A stretch of DNA of 5,720 bases from Acidobacteriaceae bacterium (lineage in GTDB: Bacteria; Acidobacteriota; Terriglobia; Terriglobales; Acidobacteriaceae): assembly GCA_009781125.1 (NCBI GenBank), contig WQYS01000175.1:1-5720 (forward strand), given 5' to 3'. The notes beneath the pieces were generated by a model. It had not been told where the DNA came from. It searched no databases and was given only the letters and a program-made list of their open reading frames with translations. The position numbers were made by a program, and so were the translations under genes. Shown piece by piece: positions 1 through 4,555 of this stretch (position 1 is its first letter; each line of letters starts with the position of its first letter).

Positions 1-369
1 ATCTGTATGGCAGGAGTGGCATATATCTTTCAGGTTCAGCGCCATCAATCCATTCTGATGTGGCTATTGGTAGGCTTTATCGGCTTCTTTTCTTTTTCTC
101 AGGGGGCTGTAATCTGGGTATACCTGAGCGAGATATTTCCCAATCGAGTACGCGCAAAAGGCCAGGCGCTTGGAAGCTTTACCCTTTGGTTCATGAATGC
201 AATTGTCTCGGCGGCTTTTCCAATTGCCGCCGCTCACTGGGGAGCGCTCCCATTCTGGTTCTTCTCTGGAAGCATAGTTCTGCAATTCATCGTAATCTCT
301 GCTACTTATCCCGAAACACACGGGGCGAGTCTGGAGTCCTTGCAGGAAAGACTAACTCTCGTCGGCTGA
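1..369 (+). CDS. MFS sugar porter, C-terminal end (5' partial)
   Basis: This is the last part of an inner-membrane sugar transporter of the major facilitator superfamily, sugar porter family (relatives include XylE and GalP). The frame is open from the first base, so the start lies outside the window; about 122 residues are visible where the family usually has 450-500. The visible part fits the last three transmembrane helices: a hydrophobic helix ending in WVYLSEIFPNRVRAKGQ, which is the conserved loop between helices 10 and 11; a second helix around FTLWFMNAIVSAAFPIAA; and a third leading into YPETHGASLESLQ. The last matches the PETKG-type C-terminal signature, with His in place of Lys or Arg. 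The gene ends in a tandem TGATGA, and the next gene starts 16 bases later, so the two are probably co-transcribed. The substrate cannot be read from this fragment; a sugar taken up by proton symport is the family norm. The family call is secure. Confidence 0.93.
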   Translation: MCMAGVAYIFQVQRHQSILMWLLVGFIGFFSFSQGAVIWVYLSEIFPNRVRAKGQALGSFTLWFMNAIVSAAFPIAAAHWGALPFWFFSGSIVLQFIVISATYPETHGASLESLQERLTLVG

Positions 370-373
370 TGAG

Positions 374-380
374 AAGGAGG
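374..380 (+). promoter_or_regulatory. Strong Shine-Dalgarno site that fixes a TTG start
   Basis: AAGGAGG lies five bases before TTG at 386. No in-frame ATG occurs until about residue 24 of the following protein, and residues 2-7 (TSLERV) match the usual N-terminus of the family. The ribosome binding site therefore supports the TTG start. Confidence 0.8.
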
Positions 381-385
381 ATATT

Positions 386-1411
386 TTGACATCGTTAGAA
401 CGAGTGCGTAACACAGTGGCCGGCAAGCCGGTTGACCATCTTGCCTGTCAGCCTATGACGATGATGTTTTCGGCCAAACACGCGGGGATGAAATATATCG
501 ATTACACCCGGGACGGACGAAAGCTGGCTGAAGCGCAGATTCGTACCTGGCATGATTTTCAAATCGATGCCCTGCTCACATGTTCCGATCCCGCTCGCGA
601 GGTCATAGACATTGCGGGAGAAGGAAGCGTCGAATGGTACGAAAATCAGGGTCCCGCAATCATGGAAGAGCGCGCGGCGCTGAAGGAGAAGAGCAGGCTG
701 AAGAAGTTTCGCCTGCCGGACCTTGACCCGGCGGGAAGGATGTACGACCGTATTCGTGCCATCGAAATCATGCGCAGCGAGGCAGGTCAGGAAACTTCGG
801 TTGTGGGCTGGGTGGAAGGCCCTCTGGCTCTCGCCGCCGAACTGCGCGGTATCAGCCGCGTGATGACCGATTTTATCGACGAGCCTGAATTTGCCCGTGA
901 TCTGCTGCATTTCTGCGCCGATGTCGCCATTCTGTATGCCGACGCGCAGATCACTTCCGGAGCCGACACAATCGGAATGAGCGACGCTGCGGCCAGCATG
1001 ATGGGGCCGAAGCTCTATAAGACATTTCTACTCGACGAGCAGATGCGGGTATTCGATCACATCAAGCGGAACCATCCTGAGGTAATGACCCGTTCTCACA
1101 TGTGCGGCAAGACTAATGCTCTGGCTGCAGAGATGCGAGCTCTGCCTGTAGATATCTATGAGATTGACTTTCCGTCGGACCTTGCCAAGGTGAAATCGCA
1201 ACTGGGAGACCGCGTTATAAGTGGCAATATATCGACCGTTGCCGACATGTTTGAAGGGACTCCGGAACAGGTTTACCAAGCTGCATCGAAATGTCATGAG
1301 GTATGCGGTAAGTACTTCATTGTGAGTTGCGGCTGCGAGGTACCGCGCGATGCTCCACCGGAGAACCTGAGAGCGCTTGTTCGCTATGCCACGGAGCATA
1401 CGACTGGTTGA
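386..1411 (+). CDS. UroD/MtaA-superfamily protein with intact zinc-type motif (341 aa)
   Basis: This is a soluble TIM-barrel protein of the uroporphyrinogen decarboxylase superfamily, which contains HemE and also zinc-dependent methylcobamide methyltransferases such as MtaA, MtbA and the CmuA C-terminal domain. It looks closer to the methyltransferase side. Residues 2-7 (TSLERV) are the family N-terminus. GWVEGPLALAAELRG (about 141-155) and GADTIGMSDAAASMMGP (about 192-208) are typical core strands. HMCG gives His238-X-Cys240, and SCGCEVPRDAPPEN supplies a distal cysteine (Cys317 by alignment, with Cys315 beside it), followed by the family's PPEN helix start. The Arg-rich N-terminal substrate segment of true HemE is absent. 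The start is TTG, chosen from the ribosome binding site. The gene lies between the transporter and a second, divergent UroD-fold gene. The reaction is unknown; methyl transfer to or from a corrinoid is possible, but no corrinoid protein is encoded here. The family is certain, the function open. Confidence 0.9.
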   Translation: MTSLERVRNTVAGKPVDHLACQPMTMMFSAKHAGMKYIDYTRDGRKLAEAQIRTWHDFQIDALLTCSDPAREVIDIAGEGSVEWYENQGPAIMEERAALKEKSRLKKFRLPDLDPAGRMYDRIRAIEIMRSEAGQETSVVGWVEGPLALAAELRGISRVMTDFIDEPEFARDLLHFCADVAILYADAQITSGADTIGMSDAAASMMGPKLYKTFLLDEQMRVFDHIKRNHPEVMTRSHMCGKTNALAAEMRALPVDIYEIDFPSDLAKVKSQLGDRVISGNISTVADMFEGTPEQVYQAASKCHEVCGKYFIVSCGCEVPRDAPPENLRALVRYATEHTTG

Positions 1412-1462
1412 ATATATGTCTGATGTCCTCAATCGATAGGCTTTCAAGCTGGAGAGACTGGT

Positions 1463-2698
1463 ATGAACTCAAGAGAACGTGTACTCATGTCGCTGAACCA
1501 CCAGGAGCCGGATCACGTGCCAATCGACTTTTCTGGCCACCGCTCCTCGGGTATCGCCGCGATGGCCTATCCGCACCTGCGGGCTGCGCTTGACCTTCCG
1601 CCCAGGCCAGTACGTGTCTACGACCCTATCCAACAGCTAGCAATCGTGGATGAGGACGTTCTGGACCGGCTGGGCGTTGATGTCATCGAAATGGGACGCG
1701 CTTTTGCGCTTGAGGACTCGTACTGGGCCGACTGGGTGCTGCCCGACGGAACGCCGTGCAAGATGCCTGTGTGGGCGCTTCTGGATCGGGGAGATGGCGA
1801 GTGGGTGCTCCGCTCCGCCAGTGGACGGGGCTTGGGCCGTATGCCCGACGGGGCCGATTTCTTCGACCAGACGTATTGGCCGTTTCTCGAAACAGAGAAT
1901 CTCAACCGGATTCCCGAGATATTCAACGAATGCATGTGGACAGCAATTGCCGCACCGCCTGGACCTAGCGCTCCCGATGCTGTCAGCCTAGCTGAAGGCG
2001 CAAGACGTTTGCGCCGCGAGACAGATCGTGCGATTCTCGGGGGATTTGGCGGTAACCTGCTTGAGCTTGGGCAGTGGATTTACCGCATGGATAATTTCAT
2101 GATGATGCTGGGTACGGAACCCGGACGTGTACATGCGTTTCTGGATAAAGCGACCGAGGTGCATATGGCCAACCTGGAACGCTTTCTCACCACAGTCGGC
2201 GACAGTATCGACATAATTCTGTTTGGCGATGATCTGGGCGGTCAGAATGCTCCGCTGATGTCGCCCAGAATGTACCGCGAGTTCTTCAAGCCGCGCCACT
2301 CTATGATGTGGAAACGCGCCAAACAGCTTGCTGGAATCAAGGTGATGCTGCACTGCTGCGGAGCCGTCCGGCAGATTCTGCCCGATCTGATCGACGCCGG
2401 TTTGGATGCCATCAATCCCGTGCAGATCAGTTGCCACGGAATGGACGCCGAAGGTCTGAAACGCGATTTCGGTAGAGACATCACGTTCTGGGGCGGCGGC
2501 TGCGACACGCAGCGGATTCTTACTCGCGGTACGCCGGAACAGGTGAGAGAACACGTTCGTCGTCAAGTGGCGGCACTTGCGTCCGGTGGCGGTTTCGTCT
2601 TTCAGCAGGTGCACAACATCCTAGCCAATGTTCCAGCCGAGAATATTGTTGCAATGTTTCAGACAGTTGCCGGCGCGAGCTATGCTGTGGACGCCTGA
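1463..2698 (+). CDS. Second UroD-superfamily protein, variant distal motif (411 aa)
   Basis: This is a second TIM-barrel protein of the UroD superfamily, about 70 residues longer than the one upstream and clearly not a recent duplicate of it. The N-terminus NSRERVLMSLNHQEPDHVP is characteristic of a subfamily usually annotated only as uroporphyrinogen decarboxylase family protein. The insert around residues 80-180 (rich in Trp, Asp and Gly) is where this subfamily differs from the shorter one. DIILFGDDLGGQNAPLMSP (about 250-268) is the core DDxG region. LHCCG gives His297-X-Cys299 in the metal-ligand position. In place of the distal Cys it reads QVHNI (His384), followed by VPAENI. GTPEQV (356-361) aligns with the same hexapeptide in the upstream protein (291-296), which confirms common ancestry. 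HemE's catalytic N-terminal signature is missing. The ATG start has GGAGAG at 1451-1456, six bases upstream, and the gap to the previous gene is 51 bases, consistent with one operon. The biochemical role is unknown. Confidence 0.9.
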   Translation: MNSRERVLMSLNHQEPDHVPIDFSGHRSSGIAAMAYPHLRAALDLPPRPVRVYDPIQQLAIVDEDVLDRLGVDVIEMGRAFALEDSYWADWVLPDGTPCKMPVWALLDRGDGEWVLRSASGRGLGRMPDGADFFDQTYWPFLETENLNRIPEIFNECMWTAIAAPPGPSAPDAVSLAEGARRLRRETDRAILGGFGGNLLELGQWIYRMDNFMMMLGTEPGRVHAFLDKATEVHMANLERFLTTVGDSIDIILFGDDLGGQNAPLMSPRMYREFFKPRHSMMWKRAKQLAGIKVMLHCCGAVRQILPDLIDAGLDAINPVQISCHGMDAEGLKRDFGRDITFWGGGCDTQRILTRGTPEQVREHVRRQVAALASGGGFVFQQVHNILANVPAENIVAMFQTVAGASYAVDA

Positions 2699-2805
2699 TG
2701 CCAAGATGTATTCCCGTGGAACATAGTGTGCGTAGTATCTGCTTCCAGCTCTTCGAGAACAAGAAATATATGATAAAAATAGCTTGTAAAGCAAAACACT
2801 ATCTA

Positions 2806-2819
2806 TGAGCAATTGCTCA
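2806..2819. promoter_or_regulatory. Perfect 14-bp palindrome, candidate operator
   Basis: TGAGCAATTGCTCA is a perfect inverted repeat without spacer, just downstream of the AT-rich stretch and upstream of the ROK kinase. Its length and symmetry suit the operator of a dimeric repressor. LacI-family sugar regulators often bind palindromes of about this size, although many of those have a central CG where this one has AATTG-type symmetry. No regulator gene is visible in the window, so the binding protein is unknown. Confidence 0.45.
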
Positions 2820-2884
2820 ATGTGAGTGTTTGCCGTGTATCACGGATGTATTACCAATCTGAAATTGCCATGGGATGTCGATGT

Positions 2885-2889
2885 GAGGA
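2885..2889 (+). promoter_or_regulatory. Possible Shine-Dalgarno site for an internal GTG start of the ROK kinase
   Basis: GAGGA lies 11 bases before GTG at 2901. Starting there gives an N-terminus of MWAGVDIGGTK, which is the usual position of the ROK phosphate loop. The longest frame begins at GTG 2826, but nothing resembling a ribosome binding site precedes it and it would add 25 residues unlike the family. The spacing is longer than ideal, so the assignment is moderate. Confidence 0.5.
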
Positions 2890-2900
2890 TATACGAAAAA

Positions 2901-3878
2901 GTGTGGGCTGGAGTTGATATTGGCGGCACGAAGACTGCTGTCGTTTTGAGTTCAAACCCTCCAGTAGTTCTGAAACGCATTGAGTTTCCCACTCATTCCC
3001 AGAATGGGCCAGGCCCTGCTGTAAAGGGGATTATCAGAGCTATCCATGAAGCACTCGTGTCGCAGCAACTGACTCCGGCCGATCTGCACGCAATTGGGGT
3101 TAGTTGCGGCAGTCCTCAAGACCCCGTCGCCGGAGTTATCCAGGCGCCGCCAAATCTCTCCACATGGATCGATGTGCCGATTACGTCGCTGTTGTCGAAC
3201 GAGTTTGGCGTTCAGTGTCATCTGGAAAACGATGCCAACGCCGGAGCTCTTGCCGAGTACCACTACGGCGCAGGAAAAGGGAGCAGAAGCATGGTGTTTC
3301 TTACCATGGGTACCGGCCTCGGGGCCGGCCTGATTCTTGATGGACGGCTTTACAGAGGCATAACTTTTGCTGCAGGCGAGATAGGTCACGTGCGGCTCAC
3401 GCGTTCAGGACCGGTCGGCTACCACAAGGCGGGATCAGCTGAGGGCTGGGCGAGCGGAGCCGGCATGGCGCAGATCGCCACTCGAAGCGTCCAGAGGGCT
3501 TTGGAGCGCGGTCAGACAACTACTCTGACAAAAAACGGAGATGGAGCTAATGGGGTAACCGCTCCTTTATCTGCGCGTGAAGTGTGGATGCAAGCGCAGC
3601 AGGGCGACGTTATCGCTCAGAACATCATTCGCAACTCCGGCAGAAAGCTGGGCGAAGCGCTGGCGATCCTGATCGATCTGCTGAATCCCGATTGTATTGT
3701 GATCGGTGGTTTGGCTATGCGCATGGGCGACGCCATCCTGGGTCCGGCCCGCGACGTCGCAAGGCGCGAGTCTCTTGTTGCATCGTTCGATGCCTGCCGT
3801 ATTGTGGCCGCTCGACTCGATGAGGAGATCGGAGACGTGGCATCTTTGTGTATTGCTATGGGGGAGACAAAATCATGA
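2901..3878 (+). CDS. ROK-family sugar kinase lacking the zinc cysteine motif
   Basis: This cytoplasmic ATP-dependent sugar kinase belongs to the ROK family (glucokinase, fructokinase, allokinase, N-acetylhexosamine kinases). It has 325 residues from GTG 2901, close to the family length; the frame stays open back to GTG 2826 (350 residues). Using the 2901 start, DIGGTKT (6-12) is the phosphate loop. ENDANAGALAEYHYGAG (about 109-125) carries the catalytic Asp111, and TMGTGLGAGLILDG (about 135-148) is the second nucleotide segment. GEIGH (159-163) is the ExGH sugar-recognition motif. The usual CxCGxxGCxE zinc motif is replaced by GPVGYHKAGSAEGWASG, which has no cysteine. There is no N-terminal helix-turn-helix, so this is an enzyme rather than a NagC/XylR-type repressor. 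The stop codon overlaps the start of the isomerase gene, which suggests that kinase and isomerase act in sequence. The sugar substrate cannot be named from sequence; AlsK (allose) shows that this family also phosphorylates uncommon hexoses. Confidence 0.9.
   Translation: MWAGVDIGGTKTAVVLSSNPPVVLKRIEFPTHSQNGPGPAVKGIIRAIHEALVSQQLTPADLHAIGVSCGSPQDPVAGVIQAPPNLSTWIDVPITSLLSNEFGVQCHLENDANAGALAEYHYGAGKGSRSMVFLTMGTGLGAGLILDGRLYRGITFAAGEIGHVRLTRSGPVGYHKAGSAEGWASGAGMAQIATRSVQRALERGQTTTLTKNGDGANGVTAPLSAREVWMQAQQGDVIAQNIIRNSGRKLGEALAILIDLLNPDCIVIGGLAMRMGDAILGPARDVARRESLVASFDACRIVAARLDEEIGDVASLCIAMGETKS
3861..3866 (+). promoter_or_regulatory. Shine-Dalgarno site inside the kinase end, fixing the isomerase start
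   Basis: GGGGAG lies eight bases before ATG at 3875, within the last codons of the kinase. It favours ATG 3875 over the upstream in-frame TTG at 3848. The ATGA overlap (start 3875-3877, kinase stop 3876-3878) points to translational coupling. Confidence 0.8.
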
Positions 3879-4474
3879 ATAACGAACAATGTTCGGATTG
3901 CAGGAACCAGACGGAGTCCACTTACCTGACATCTCTGGAGACGGCGCTCGGCGTCTTCCGGTCATTACGAGGTATGCAAACGGATTTGGAGCAGGCAGCC
4001 GATCTATGCTGTCGCGCGCTGCGCGGCGGGAACAAGCTTCTCGTCTGCGGAAATGGAGGCAGCGCCGCCGAGGCGCAGCATCTCGTCGGCGAGCTTATGG
4101 GACGATACATGCTCGATCGCGTTCCGCTGCCTGCTGTTGCTCTCATGGTGGACTCAGCGCTGGTCACGTGCATCGGAAACGACTACTCCTTTGACGATGT
4201 CTTTGCACGGCAAGTGCGAGGGCTGGGAGAAGCGGGAGATGTTCTGGTGACATTCAGTACCAGCGGCAACTCGCCCAATATTCTGGAAGCACTTTCGGTA
4301 GCTCGTGAGAAGGGAATCGAATCTATCGCTTTTCTCGGGCGTGACGGTGGAACTGCTCGCGGCCTTTGCGGTCACGCGCTTGTGGTTCCACATGCGAACA
4401 CTGCGCGGATACAGGAGGCGCATCAGTTTCTGATGCACTCACTGATGGACCGCATCGAACTAGGGCTTGCCTGA
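3875..4474 (+). CDS. gmhA: GmhA-like SIS-domain phosphosugar isomerase (199 aa)
   Basis: This is a single SIS-domain protein of the GmhA/DiaA group. GmhA converts sedoheptulose 7-phosphate to D-glycero-D-manno-heptose 7-phosphate in the cytoplasm, for heptose synthesis. Its length matches the family (about 190-200). CGNGGSAAEAQHLVGELMGRY (58-78) and STSGNSPN (128-135) are the phosphate-binding loops. GNDYSFDDVF (101-110) and LGRDGG (154-159) are also typical. Compared with E. coli GmhA, the zinc ligands are all present: His69, Glu73, Gln180 and His188. DiaA lacks the Glu, so this is probably an active isomerase and not a replication-initiation partner. No hldE or gmhB is nearby. The ATGA overlap with a ROK kinase suggests a catabolic aldose/ketose phosphate isomerase as an alternative to heptose synthesis. 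The N-terminus has two early cysteines (Cys6, Cys9) of unknown meaning. The GmhA-like family is secure; the exact substrate is not. Confidence 0.85.
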   Translation: MNNEQCSDCRNQTESTYLTSLETALGVFRSLRGMQTDLEQAADLCCRALRGGNKLLVCGNGGSAAEAQHLVGELMGRYMLDRVPLPAVALMVDSALVTCIGNDYSFDDVFARQVRGLGEAGDVLVTFSTSGNSPNILEALSVAREKGIESIAFLGRDGGTARGLCGHALVVPHANTARIQEAHQFLMHSLMDRIELGLA

Positions 4475-4555
4475 CTCTCTGACTGGCAAATCACCAGGTA
4501 CACATTCGGATTGTCTGCGGAATACCTCCTCATAGCAGTGAAATCACTTGCTCTC
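4475..4555. other. Short convergent intergenic gap without a clear terminator
   Basis: Two operons meet here tail to tail. Only weak hairpins are visible: CTGG/CCAG around a 7-base loop (4483-4497) and AGTGA/TCACT with a 2-base loop (4537-4548). Neither is GC-rich or followed by a T-run on either strand. Termination may be Rho-dependent, or the transcripts may overlap. Confidence 0.5.

Larger units (their letters stand above)
2699..2900. other. Intergenic region, probable promoter/operator zone
   Basis: No convincing gene lies here. The stretch 2761-2790 is strongly AT-rich (5 of 30 bases are G or C), unlike the flanking genes, and includes TATGAT at 2769-2774, which resembles a -10 box but has no good -35 partner at normal spacing. 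A perfect palindrome follows at 2806-2819. There is no hairpin plus T-run after the stop at 2698, only a 4-bp TTCC/GGAA hairpin at 2711-2721. The kinase and isomerase downstream may therefore have their own promoter, be read through from upstream, or both. If the kinase starts at 2826, this region shrinks to 127 bases. Confidence 0.5.

Noticed and set aside
395..910. 171-residue open frame on the minus strand
   Set aside because: It lies wholly inside the first UroD-fold gene, resembles no family I recognise, and the plus-strand frame has clear motifs and a ribosome binding site.
1988..2614. 208-residue open frame on the minus strand
   Set aside because: It is antisense to the second UroD-fold gene, where the plus strand encodes the conserved LHCCG and VPAEN motifs; this looks like a codon-bias shadow.
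386..2698. Calling either UroD-fold gene hemE
   Set aside because: The N-terminal Arg-containing substrate signature of HemE is absent, the zinc-type His-X-Cys motifs are present, and the context is sugar metabolism.
2621..2812. Minus-strand open frame covering most of the intergenic gap
   Set aside because: Short, with no recognisable motif; it runs into the coding end of the UroD-fold gene, so it is probably chance in an AT-rich stretch.
3848..3874. Upstream TTG start for the GmhA-like gene
   Set aside because: It would add nine residues outside the family pattern; ATG 3875 has a GGGGAG site at good spacing and forms a classic ATGA overlap.
2826..3878. ROK protein as a NagC/XylR-type transcription repressor
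   Set aside because: No N-terminal helix-turn-helix region is present; the phosphate loop is right at the N-terminus and the catalytic aspartate is kept, so it is a kinase.
4519..4530. AGGAGG-like sequence on the minus strand, downstream of rhaB
   Set aside because: No start codon lies at a workable distance and no open frame follows except antisense to the isomerase gene.
4537..4548. AGTGA/TCACT hairpin as a terminator
   Set aside because: Five base pairs with a two-base loop, AT-containing and without a T-run: too weak to call.
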